21,471 nt of DNA. It comes from a virus. The stretch is taken from positions 1 through 21,471 of the IMG/VR virus record IMGVR_UViG_3300000115_000167. One strand, 5' to 3'. Under the pieces are notes generated by a model. The model had not been told where the DNA came from, ran no database searches, and saw only the letters and a program-made list of their open reading frames with translations. Positions 1-5,633 of this stretch are shown piece after piece (within the stretch, counting starts at the first letter, position 1; each line of letters opens with the position of its first letter). Made by a program: the position numbers and the translations under genes.

Positions 1-104
1 CTTTCATCTTTATATGATTTTTTCTCTAGAGGTGCATTCTCTTTTTGAACTGCACCAAGAAGTTTATCAAGTGAGTTAGTTCTTTTTAACGTATCTAATG
101 ACAT
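1..104 (-). CDS. 32: ssDNA-binding protein gp32, N-terminal part (runs off the window)
   Basis: Only the first 34 codons are inside the window. The peptide begins MSLDTLKRTNSLDKLLGAVQ and continues to a Lys-Ser-Tyr-Lys-Asp-Glu stretch. This resembles the N-terminus of gp32 from marine T4-like phages, where a short basic cooperativity segment precedes the zinc-containing OB fold. gp32 coats single-stranded DNA at the replication fork and in recombination. The ATG is preceded by a GGAG-type ribosome binding site 6-7 nt upstream. It is the last gene of the gp33 to gp32 run, and gp33 and gp32 are also close together in T4-like genomes. The OB fold and zinc ligands lie outside the window, so the call rests on the N-terminal pattern and gene order. 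Confidence 0.72.
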   Translation of the reverse strand, partial: MSLDTLKRTNSLDKLLGAVQKENAPLEKKSYKDE

Positions 105-114
105 TTAAGTCTCC

Positions 115-858
115 TTATGTTAACGTATGTTTTTGTTTTAGTTCTTCGTATGTTAAATCTGTTCCAACCTTATAAAATTGTACATCTGGAAAGTCAAATT
201 GTACAAGTTTAAATTGGTTATCCCAGTTAATCGTGTTAAACCCACGACTATCTTCAGGCAGATAATTATCACTGCCCTTATACATGTTATTTATAGGTTT
301 GTTATAATCACTTCCATCAAACCCTAACATATATATCTCCTTTGCACCACGTTGACAAGCAAGATGTAGTGCAGTATTACCAGCTGACCATCCTTTAGGA
401 TATTTAATGTCGATTACTTTGTCATTGTATTCTTCAACCCAAGTAACATATAATCCAACATCCTTTCCAGCCTTTCTTTTAAAATCTTCCACATCTACAT
501 TTGGATTATGTAGTAACATCTCCTTTAAGTTTTCTTCAACAGTATTCCAAGTTTTACCCTGTACCACACAAGAGCTTCTTCCCTTCTTTGATGACTCATA
601 TATTGGATCATCCCAACTCATCATCAATGTTTCTGGTATGAAGTCTGGTGGTAAGACTTCCCAATCAGCAAACCAACATTTGTTTTTCATTGGATAGTCT
701 GATTCATAAACCTCTTGTTGTATAGGATAGTCTATTACAACCAAATTGTCAACAGTTAAATCACGATAAATTGCATTACATCCCCATGAGACATAATTAC
801 CACTAAGTAATTCTGTAGGTCTTGATTCACCATTTCCATAAACTAGATGTATTGTCAT
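115..858 (-). CDS. Rossmann-like conserved protein, possibly MAF/DUF115-like
   Basis: A protein of 247 residues, function not recognised with certainty. Near the N-terminus it has a GNGESR loop after a beta strand, then a WGCNAIYRD motif and a VVIDYP strand. Near residues 165-190 it has SAGNTALHLACQRGAKEIYMLGFD. This order (small loop, CNA motif, then a Gly-rich helix leading to 'G-x-KEIYxxGxD') is reminiscent of the DUF115/MAF and GT42-like Rossmann folds that bind nucleotide-activated substrates, so a transferase-like role is possible. The ATG is chosen over an in-frame TTG seven codons upstream because it overlaps the thyX stop as TAATG and has a GAGGT Shine-Dalgarno site. It is probably translationally coupled to thyX. 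The family link is inference. Confidence 0.6.
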   Translation of the reverse strand: MTIHLVYGNGESRPTELLSGNYVSWGCNAIYRDLTVDNLVVIDYPIQQEVYESDYPMKNKCWFADWEVLPPDFIPETLMMSWDDPIYESSKKGRSSCVVQGKTWNTVEENLKEMLLHNPNVDVEDFKRKAGKDVGLYVTWVEEYNDKVIDIKYPKGWSAGNTALHLACQRGAKEIYMLGFDGSDYNKPINNMYKGSDNYLPEDSRGFNTINWDNQFKLVQFDFPDVQFYKVGTDLTYEELKQKHTLT

Positions 859-1514
859 TAAGACCTCAGTGCCTTCCAAGATATAGGAAACTCTTTTTTT
901 CCAATAGTGTCAATTTGTTCTGCAATCATTTGTGTTTCCAGTTGTGTATCTGGTTTACATCTCAGATTACAAACACGAGCAAAGGCCATCAATGTACCAC
1001 TCCAATACCATTCAGTATATAAATTTTGTGGCAAAATCATTCGTGCCATCTCTGGAGCAATATTTTGTTTTAACATATTATTATATGTTTGTTTTAAAAA
1101 TTGCATTGTTGAACCTAATTCAAATTCTATAGTTTCATCAGACGAACCTTGTTTCTTATCTTCAGCTTTTAATCGCCACTCTTTAGGAATATAAAATTCT
1201 GGTTCGTCATCAACATATCGTCTACTCACCTCATTCCATACTAAACCAACTTGATGTTTTACCAACTGTCTTGCAACAAAGATTGGAGCCTTTACGTGTA
1301 TTTGTAAAGATGCATGTCCAAATGGACTCCAATGATCATGTTTAGCAAGAAACGAAATTAGTTTTTTATCCTTATCACTTAGAGTTTGTTTGTATACTGT
1401 AGGAGAATCTTTTCTTTCCACCCACTCAAACTCAGACTCTTTTGCAAATGAGGTACGGGCAGCATTTACCACAGATAAATCACTGCCCATTTTGTCAATG
1501 AACTTTACGGTCAT
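858..1514 (-). CDS. thyX: FAD-dependent thymidylate synthase ThyX
   Basis: ThyX makes dTMP from dUMP using methylene-tetrahydrofolate, FAD and NADPH, and supplies thymidylate for phage DNA synthesis. The 218-residue protein contains KHQVGLVWNEVSRRYV near residues 92-107, a variant of the ThyX signature RHRxxSxNExSxRY, followed by EFYIPKEWR. Upstream is HDHWSPFGHASLQ, which fits the conserved 'H-x-S-xxEH' region. The chosen ATG gives the start MTVKFIDKMGSDL and has an AGAGG site just upstream. A longer reading frame exists but would overlap the preceding coiled-coil gene extensively. The gene overlaps that upstream gene by 20 nt and the downstream gene by 1 nt, so it sits in a coupled operon. 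With NrdJ in the same window, the phage encodes two steps of dNTP production. Confidence 0.93.
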   Translation of the reverse strand: MTVKFIDKMGSDLSVVNAARTSFAKESEFEWVERKDSPTVYKQTLSDKDKKLISFLAKHDHWSPFGHASLQIHVKAPIFVARQLVKHQVGLVWNEVSRRYVDDEPEFYIPKEWRLKAEDKKQGSSDETIEFELGSTMQFLKQTYNNMLKQNIAPEMARMILPQNLYTEWYWSGTLMAFARVCNLRCKPDTQLETQMIAEQIDTIGKKEFPISWKALRS

Positions 1515-1725
1515 TATACCTCTTTTGGTTTCCTTGACCACCCTTTTTAGATGGGCGGTAACCTTTGGGCCACTCTGGAGTTCTTGATGCAAGTTCCTTG
1601 CACCGTTCTTTGAGTTGCTGATTTTCTTTCTGCAACTCGGCACAATCGTATTCAAGTTCCTTGATACGATTTTTCACTTGAATGTTCTCTAGAACATCAA
1701 ATGCATTGGTTTGTCCTTCAGACAT
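1495..1725 (-). CDS. Small coiled-coil protein, unknown function
   Basis: A 76-residue protein. Residues 10-45 form a heptad-rich, charged helix (VKNRIKELEYDCAELQKENQ and onwards) that should be a coiled coil. The C-terminal third is basic and rich in Gly, Lys and Arg (PKGYRPSKKGGQGNQKRYND), which suggests nucleic-acid contact or disorder. No enzymatic motif is visible. The ATG follows GGAG with about 10 nt spacing, and it is the first gene after the promoter at 1763-1791, giving a leader of roughly 30 nt. Its 3' end overlaps thyX by 20 nt. Function is not recognised. Confidence 0.6.
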   Translation of the reverse strand: MSEGQTNAFDVLENIQVKNRIKELEYDCAELQKENQQLKERCKELASRTPEWPKGYRPSKKGGQGNQKRYNDRKVH

Positions 1726-1762
1726 TTATAAACAACTCCTTTTTGTTTAGTTTATAGATTCT

Positions 1763-1791
1763 ATATTACACCATTTTTAGTCTAATGTCAA
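1763..1791 (-). promoter_or_regulatory. Sigma70-like promoter for the 76-aa gene/thyX
   Basis: The -35 box TTGACA is at 1791-1786, the spacer is 17 bp and the -10 box TAATAT is at 1768-1763. The predicted start is near 1756. The site lies in the short gap between the gp33-like gene and the coiled-coil gene, and it belongs to the set of similar promoters in this window. Confidence 0.75.
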
Positions 1792-1794
1792 GTA

Positions 1795-2040
1795 CTAAAT
1801 TGGTAATTGTGCTTGTTTTTCTAAGTAATTTAATTCTCTAGCATTAGCTTCGATCTTTTCTTTAAGACCTTTAGTTATAAGTCTACCTACTGTATCTGGT
1901 TCAACATTATTTTTTTGACAGTAATCAATTACTGCATCCATATGAGATATACGTTTCTCTTTGGCAATGTTTTCTATTTCTAATGAGAATTTTTTTGGTG
2001 TTTGTAGTAGAGTTTCAACTACAACTGTTGGTTCTTGCAT
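1795..2040 (-). CDS. 33: gp33-like late transcription coactivator
   Basis: An 81-residue, mostly helical protein with the central pattern KFSLEIENIAKEKRISHMDAVIDYC, then VEPDTVGRLITKGLKEKIEANA and an ending LNYLEKQAQLPI. This resembles the small proteins of marine T4-like phages annotated as gp33, the late-promoter coactivator that links RNA polymerase and the gp55 sigma factor to the sliding clamp. Position supports this: it lies next to the gp32 cluster, as gp33 does in T4. The window also contains T4-type late promoters (TATAAATA) that would need such a factor. The ATG at 2040 is preferred to an in-frame TTG six codons upstream; GAGG lies about 12 nt before the ATG. The assignment rests on recalled family resemblance and context. 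Confidence 0.6.
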   Translation of the reverse strand: MQEPTVVVETLLQTPKKFSLEIENIAKEKRISHMDAVIDYCQKNNVEPDTVGRLITKGLKEKIEANARELNYLEKQAQLPI

Positions 2041-2077
2041 TTTATTACTTTGCCTCAATTAATTACATTTTAATAGT

Positions 2078-2198
2078 TGTGGGGTTAACCATGACCCCAC
2101 ACGCACTTATTAAGTAGTGACCCTTATTAATGTGTAGGTGGGATTTAAGGATTACCCACAATTTACGGATGGCGCATCCTCATGCAAACTACCGTAAA
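2078..2198 (-). other. Hairpin-rich non-coding stretch between tmRNA and gp33-like gene
   Basis: No gene is visible between 2041 and about 2230. Three stem-loops can be drawn on the minus strand. The first has TTTACGG/CCGTAAA arms (2192-2198 with 2162-2168) enclosing a GCAT/ATGC mini-hairpin. The second is GTGGG/CCCAC (2155-2159 with 2138-2142). The third has 8-bp arms TGTGGGGT/ACCCCACA (2094-2101 with 2078-2085) and an 8-nt loop. The last could end transcription of the tmRNA, but it is followed by ACTATTAAAAT rather than a clean U-run. The stretch may be the 3' trailer of the tmRNA precursor or a separate small RNA. Confidence 0.5.
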
Positions 2199-2394
2199 AA
2201 CCTCATATCGGAAAGTTACTTCCAAAACCTAATACTCTTTGTCTCCAAAGTCTACCAGTGTCACTACAACTATGAGTCATGTTAGACCCATACGCTAGGC
2301 CCGATTCCATGCACTACAATCCGAACTCCGTCGAGTTGGACTTTTCTATTGGTACGACTTTTCTGTTGCTAAGCAAGTCGCCAGCTCCCTGTGA

Positions 2395-2439
2395 TTACGC
2401 AGCTAGTGCGAATCCAGAAGGTGCAAAGTTATCGTTTGC
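2395..2439 (-). other. tmRNA proteolysis-tag reading frame
   Basis: Starting at the resume codon GCA, the frame reads ANDNFAPSGFALAA followed by TAA. It begins with AND, as many bacterial tags do, and ends in ALAA, the signal bound by ClpX/ClpA and SspB-type adaptors. The segment just upstream (AAAACTACTAA) matches the A-rich, UAG-like context before the resume codon in other tmRNAs. The 14-residue tag is longer than the 10-residue E. coli tag. Confidence 0.92.
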
Positions 2440-2521
2440 ATTTAGTAGTTTTGACCAATTACGCAGTCACCCGATGATTCTACTCGCCTCTATCCTTGTC
2501 AGTCGATCCTAGTTCGCCCCC

Positions 2522-2590
2522 ATCAAAAACACTAGACTACTGTATAGTCCTCTGCAAAGGAAAGCAATTGCAGCTGCTCTCTAGTGTTCA
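2522..2590 (-). other. Intervening segment of the permuted tmRNA precursor
   Basis: The 69-nt segment joins the CCA end of the acceptor piece to the 5' end of the coding piece and is expected to be cut out. It has its own fold: outer arms AACACTAGA (2588-2580) and TCTAGTGTT (2536-2528), an inner CTGCAA/TTGCAG stem and a GACTA/TAGTC stem. Stacked on the acceptor stem, these would give a long hairpin suited to RNase processing. Which host nucleases cut it cannot be read from the sequence. Confidence 0.75.
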
Positions 2591-2658
2591 TGGTGGAGGC
2601 GTTGGGTACTGCCCCCAAGTCCTGTCCAATTGTCGAATTGTATCAACAAACCATGTAT

Positions 2659-2690
2659 TATTTATAACATGATTCGTGGGGCAATGTCAA
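2659..2690 (-). promoter_or_regulatory. Dual promoter upstream of tmRNA (sigma70-like plus T4 late motif)
   Basis: TTGACA is at 2690-2685, followed by an 18-bp spacer that contains CGAATCATGT and then TATAAA (2666-2661) with an extended -10 TGT. The same bases include TATAAATA (2666-2659), which matches the T4 late-promoter consensus. The site could therefore serve both early and late RNA polymerase forms. The predicted start is near 2654, just before the acceptor half of the tmRNA. Confidence 0.75.
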
Positions 2691-2704
2691 GGATTATTTT
2701 ACTT

Positions 2705-3112
2705 TTATGGTAAATATTTTTTCTCAGGAGGATTTTCCCATGGCTGTCTACCCGAATAAGGAACAAAAGTATTTCCTGGCGCTAACAAGCACATCATTCC
2801 ATCTTTAAACATTACAGTAATTGATACAGTTTGTGTATCTAAATTTGCCCAAACATAAACAGAGCCTGAAAAATTTTGACCTGTACTAGTTTCTCTAATG
2901 TAACTATTAGCAGTCCACAATAATGATTCTTTGTTTTTAACCATTATATCAAACACAGTTTGAAAATTATCACACGGAATCGTCATGTTTAGGGTTTTTG
3001 GATTTGAAGTTACTGGATTATTTTGTGCATATGCAGAACTACACAGGAGCGCCGACAACATCAACGATCCCAAGATTGTCAACTGGCTCTTCCAACTTTT
3101 TAAATTTTTCAT
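2705..3112 (-). CDS. Secreted/periplasmic conserved protein, unknown function
   Basis: A 135-residue protein with a clear Sec signal peptide: basic start MKNLKSWKSQ, hydrophobic core LTILGSLMLSALLC, and a likely cleavage after SSAYA before QNNPV around residue 29. The mature part has two Cys (in PCDNFQTVFD and GMMCLLAPG), which could form a disulfide in the periplasm, and ends in a Pro-rich segment (RQPWENPPEKKYLP). Similar small exported proteins occur in marine T4-like phages, but I do not know their function. The start codon lies inside the 3' end of the exonuclease gene (overlap 74 nt). It is the last gene before the tmRNA promoter, and it follows the M15 endolysin and exonuclease genes. 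A role at the cell envelope is only a guess. Confidence 0.7.
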   Translation of the reverse strand: MKNLKSWKSQLTILGSLMLSALLCSSAYAQNNPVTSNPKTLNMTIPCDNFQTVFDIMVKNKESLLWTANSYIRETSTGQNFSGSVYVWANLDTQTVSITVMFKDGMMCLLAPGNTFVPYSGRQPWENPPEKKYLP

Positions 3113-3770
3113 TTTTCATTTCCCACTCTGAAACAGTTTGTTCTATTAAAGGAACATATTCTTTTTTATCCTTTACAAATTCTTGAACAACTCCATCTGA
3201 GGTTACAACTAATATACAAATCTGATTGATTTCAATACCAGTTCGTTCTTCAAACATTTCTGCATATGCAGATGCTTGAATATAATAGTTTTCATTCCAT
3301 TCATCATTACGTTCTTTTGATGAAGTCTTAAAGTCTATAATGGAAAGTTTACCATCAAACTCAGCAACACAGTCTACCCTACCAGCAACTCTGTAATTGT
3401 CAGAGTATAGTCCACACTCTTGTGCATGAATGTTATCTATTCGATGTAGAACTTTCTTTTCTAGTTGTCCAAATAAACAATAAGGAAGAAATTTTGCTTC
3501 ATGCTTTTTCATATCCTCATTGTTTAAATAGTCTTCACACATATGATGGACAGCTGTGCCACGAGCAGCAGATGTTCTTGCAACATAGTTTGCAACATCA
3601 TTACCAACACGTTTACGCCACTCATGCAACCCCTGTTTATTCCTTACAGAAAGAACAGTTGTCACAGATGGATAAAAGTTTCCATCTGGAGTTTCGTACA
3701 GTCTAGTACCATCTTTATTTCTCGCTTTGATATCCTGTAGAGTTACAGGAACATGATTAAAAGTTTTCAT
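3039..3770 (-). CDS. PD-(D/E)XK exonuclease, RecB/Cas4-like
   Basis: A 243-residue nuclease of the PD-(D/E)XK superfamily. The motifs appear in the RecB/Cas4 order: a helix with GTAVHHMCED (around residue 71), the metal site VAGRVDCVAEF...LSIIDFKTSSK (GxxD then D-x-K, around residues 128-151), and the YYIQASAYAEMF motif (QxxxY) after it. Such enzymes degrade or trim DNA ends in recombination, repair or host DNA breakdown. No Cas4-type iron-sulfur Cys cluster is evident at the C-terminus. The ATG has AAGGA 8 nt upstream. It follows the M15 endolysin gene after 16 nt and shares the phoH-led operon. Confidence 0.88.
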   Translation of the reverse strand: MKTFNHVPVTLQDIKARNKDGTRLYETPDGNFYPSVTTVLSVRNKQGLHEWRKRVGNDVANYVARTSAARGTAVHHMCEDYLNNEDMKKHEAKFLPYCLFGQLEKKVLHRIDNIHAQECGLYSDNYRVAGRVDCVAEFDGKLSIIDFKTSSKERNDEWNENYYIQASAYAEMFEERTGIEINQICILVVTSDGVVQEFVKDKKEYVPLIEQTVSEWEMKNEKFKKLEEPVDNLGIVDVVGAPV

Positions 3771-3786
3771 TATATATCCTTATTTA

Positions 3787-4254
3787 TTACATTACTTCAA
3801 AATGTGGGCCATCAATAAATGGCCTGCGACCTTGTGAACGTCTAAGGTCAATATATGCATTCATTGCATCTTCAGCAGTACCTTCATATGATCTGATATC
3901 ACCTTCTGACCATGCAGCACCCCATTTGATAGAAATACCAACATCTCTTGCTGCAACTTTGAAGGCATCACAAATGTCATCATACACATTTAGTTCCCAC
4001 ACAACATCTGATCCATCATAAGCTACAACGTCAACTGCATGTGAAAATCCATCGTCTTGAATAAGATGTTTACTTTTCATAGTTTGTGATCTGCCAGCAG
4101 CAACAAGTTTTTCTTGTTCAGCTATGGTGCGTACTCCATATGTCACTCCAAAGTCTACTTTAGTTAATTTGATGGCACCCTCTACTACAGCTACTAACTG
4201 TGGATGTACACCATCTAATTTATTTCTTGATCTATTTGATAAATTAAAAGCCAT
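3787..4254 (-). CDS. M15 peptidase endolysin (L-Ala-D-Glu endopeptidase-like)
   Basis: A 155-residue enzyme of the peptidase M15/VanY-like family, which cuts peptide stems in peptidoglycan. The zinc-binding elements are present: SHAVDVVAYDG around residues 71-81 (His and Asp ligands) and the C-terminal PHFEVM (the third ligand is the His of PHFE). The family's YGVRTIAEQEKLVAAGRSQT segment is in the expected place and the length is normal for phage endolysins of this type. It has no signal peptide, so it would need a holin or another route to the wall. Its ATG overlaps the phoH stop as TAATG (1 nt), implying coupled translation from the late promoter upstream of phoH. A second, exported wall hydrolase is at 6312-6824. 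Confidence 0.9.
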   Translation of the reverse strand: MAFNLSNRSRNKLDGVHPQLVAVVEGAIKLTKVDFGVTYGVRTIAEQEKLVAAGRSQTMKSKHLIQDDGFSHAVDVVAYDGSDVVWELNVYDDICDAFKVAARDVGISIKWGAAWSEGDIRSYEGTAEDAMNAYIDLRRSQGRRPFIDGPHFEVM

Positions 4255-4958
4255 TATTCTATTCCCAATCCTAGTTTTGTTTTTTGTATTAAATAGTTTC
4301 TTACGAAACCAGAGCGAACTATATCTCCGATATCAAATTCGCAGCAGTTAAATTCTTGCATTTCTTGAAGTATTTGTAAAAAGTTCATCAAACCATTTTT
4401 TTCAGCAGTCCTAGTCAAATCAGTCTGACCAAAATCACCACAGAAAATAATTTTAGAGTCTTGACCTACTCTTGTGATGATCGTATCCAATTCATGGAAA
4501 TTTAAGTTTTGACATTCATCTACAATAATGATAGCGTTGTCGAAAGTTAGTCCTCTCAAAAACGATGTTGACATAAAGTAAAAACTACCTTGTGCTTTTA
4601 ATCTATCATACAACATACTAAATGCTTGTTCGTTAGGTTGTTCAAACATAAACTGCATCATATTAGAATATGGTACTTGATAGAGTGCAGCTTTGTCTTC
4701 CTCATCGCCAGGCAAGAAACCTATTTCTCTTGTTGGAATAAGTGATCGAACCACAACAACTTTATCTTGTGGCATTTCATTTTTCAAAACATCTTGGAGA
4801 GCAAGATATAATGATACAAAAGTTTTACCTGTTCCAGCACAGCCAAATAGAAATTGATTTTGACCTTTTTTCCAAGATTCAAAAACTTGTTTTTGGTGAT
4901 CTGTAACTGGTTTAATTTTTGTCAGGTTTGAGTAACCTATTTCATTTTTCTTGGACAT
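4254..4958 (-). CDS. phoH: PhoH-like P-loop ATPase
   Basis: A 234-residue PhoH-family ATPase, widespread in marine phages. Walker A is FGCAGTGKT at residues 38-46 and Walker B is AIIIVDECQNL near residue 130, followed by the sensor-like IIFCGDFGQTDL. The family is related to RNA helicase-type ATPases; its role in phage infection is unresolved and need not involve phosphate. I start it at the ATG for MSKKNEIGYSN, which has AGGAAA just upstream. A longer in-frame start 20 codons earlier would place a perfect 14-bp inverted repeat inside the coding region, which is unlikely. It is the first gene after the late-type promoter at 5090-5097 and overlaps the endolysin gene by 1 nt. Confidence 0.93.
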   Translation of the reverse strand: MSKKNEIGYSNLTKIKPVTDHQKQVFESWKKGQNQFLFGCAGTGKTFVSLYLALQDVLKNEMPQDKVVVVRSLIPTREIGFLPGDEEDKAALYQVPYSNMMQFMFEQPNEQAFSMLYDRLKAQGSFYFMSTSFLRGLTFDNAIIIVDECQNLNFHELDTIITRVGQDSKIIFCGDFGQTDLTRTAEKNGLMNFLQILQEMQEFNCCEFDIGDIVRSGFVRNYLIQKTKLGLGIE

Positions 4959-4980
4959 ATTCACTTTCCTAATATAAAGT

Positions 4981-5021
4981 GAGATGGACAGTGACAATTC
5001 GTAGAAATCACTGTCCATCTC
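4981..5021 (-). repeat. Perfect 14-bp inverted repeat in the phoH leader
   Basis: The arms GAGATGGACAGTGA (4981-4994) and TCACTGTCCATCTC (5008-5021) are exact reverse complements around a 13-nt loop. The hairpin ends 22 nt before the phoH ATG and just upstream of its ribosome binding site. It is not followed by a U-run on either strand, so a simple intrinsic terminator is unlikely. A leader hairpin affecting translation or RNA stability, or a protein-binding palindrome, fits better. Confidence 0.8.
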
Positions 5022-5089
5022 TGTATGAAACCTTTAAAGGTAGAAGTCTTTGTGCTTCCATTGATCAATAAATTGAGTTTCATACCTTT

Positions 5090-5097
5090 TATTTATA
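5090..5097 (-). promoter_or_regulatory. T4-type late promoter upstream of phoH
   Basis: The octamer TATAAATA on the minus strand is identical to the T4 late-promoter -10 consensus. It sits directly after the stop of the 119-aa gene and about 130 nt before the phoH ATG, with no good -35 box. The leader it would produce contains the 14-bp hairpin. Confidence 0.6.
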
Positions 5098-5098
5098 A

Positions 5099-5458
5099 TC
5101 ATTTTACCAGTTGGCCTGGCCTATATTCTTTTGCAATATTATTCATATTGTGAGCTTTACCAACACTAGTACGTTTTTTCACAGTGTCAAATGTTCTCTT
5201 ATCTTTTGCTGTTCTGTTTGTTCCATACTTTTCTGCCATTGGTGAGTTGGGATGTGATTCAGAAATACGTTGCATATTTTCTGTAAACCCATCATCTACT
5301 TTATGAGTCTTTCCTTCGATACCAGACACAATTTTTGGTGTTGATAATTCTTTTTTAAAATTAGGATTTTCCTGTAAAAAACTTTCTAGTTCATTCCAAC
5401 TACAAAATTTTTCATGTGATTCTCCATTTTTAGTGTCAGTTATTGTGTATGTTGGCAT
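5099..5458 (-). CDS. Conserved phage protein with FmdB-like N-terminus, unknown function
   Basis: A 119-residue protein that begins MPTYTITDTKNGESHEKFCS and continues with a helix ending in FLQENPNFKKE, then a VSGIEG loop and a basic, Lys/Arg-rich C-terminal half. Marine T4-like phages carry a protein with the same MPTY...T.G....F.....E..L.ENP layout and a following 'P-IVSG' segment. The N-terminus recalls FmdB-type zinc ribbons, but the CxxC pairs are missing, so zinc binding is not supported. Its start overlaps the 65-aa coiled-coil gene by 23 nt. It is the last gene before the late promoter of phoH. Function is unknown. Confidence 0.7.
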   Translation of the reverse strand: MPTYTITDTKNGESHEKFCSWNELESFLQENPNFKKELSTPKIVSGIEGKTHKVDDGFTENMQRISESHPNSPMAEKYGTNRTAKDKRTFDTVKKRTSVGKAHNMNNIAKEYRPGQLVK

Positions 5459-5633
5459 TTTCTTTTAACCTATAATTTTCATCAGATAATCTTTTTACAC
5501 TCATCTGTAAAGCATGAATTTCTTTTTGCATTTCCTGTATTGTGTGTTCTAATATATCACTTCTTCCTCTAGAGTCTTCTTCTCTAGAACGTCTTAGCAT
5601 ATAATCATAATATCCCTCACGCTGTTGTGACAT
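5436..5633 (-). CDS. Small coiled-coil protein, unknown function
   Basis: A 65-residue, highly charged protein. The segment from about residue 25 to 58 (ILEHTIQEMQKEIHALQMSV, then KRLSDENYRLKEN) has leucine/isoleucine heptads typical of a short coiled coil. The N-terminal part is rich in Arg, Glu and Tyr. It overlaps both neighbours, 17 nt with the upstream 182-aa gene and 23 nt with the downstream 119-aa gene, which supports its being a real translated gene. A GAGGAG site lies about 12-15 nt before the ATG. I do not recognise a family. Confidence 0.6.
   Translation of the reverse strand: MSQQREGYYDYMLRRSREEDSRGRSDILEHTIQEMQKEIHALQMSVKRLSDENYRLKENANIHNN

Larger units (their letters stand above)
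2230..2654 (-). ncRNA. ssrA: Circularly permuted (two-piece, alphaproteobacterial-type) tmRNA
   Basis: tmRNA rescues stalled ribosomes and adds a degradation tag. The tRNA-like 3' half comes first, ending ACGCCTCCACCA with the CCA at 2593-2591. About 69 nt later the 5' half begins GGGGGCGAACTAGGATCGAC at 2521. GGGGGCG pairs with CGCCTCC over 7 bp, and the third pair is the G-U wobble recognised by alanyl-tRNA synthetase. A T-stem TTGGG/CCCAA (2618-2614 with 2606-2602) encloses a 7-nt loop, GGCAGTA, which lacks the usual TTC. The tag frame is at 2439-2395. Helices follow, such as CTTTG-GAGA-CAAAG at 2250-2237. No CCA-bearing acceptor strand lies downstream of the tag, which excludes the standard gene order. 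The ends are estimates: 5' from the promoter, 3' from the last clear helix. Confidence 0.9.

Noticed and set aside
407-697. A 96-codon plus-strand frame inside the Rossmann-like gene, and other plus-strand frames elsewhere.
   Set aside because: They lie wholly opposite well-supported minus-strand genes and show no motif, start signal or operon context.
2279-2512. A 77-codon open frame on the plus strand opposite the tmRNA.
   Set aside because: It runs antisense through the tRNA-like and tag regions, whose structure explains the base composition. It has no ribosome binding site and no neighbours on that strand.
2230-2654. A standard (non-permuted) tmRNA or a lone tRNA.
   Set aside because: The only CCA-bearing acceptor strand lies upstream of the coding half in transcription order, and none is found downstream of the tag. 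The T-loop and missing anticodon arm exclude an ordinary tRNA.
3781-3788. AATAAATA as another late promoter in front of the exonuclease gene.
   Set aside because: It differs from TATAAATA at the first base and lies downstream of the exonuclease ATG, over the stop codon of that operon's endolysin junction. Chance is likely in AT-rich DNA.
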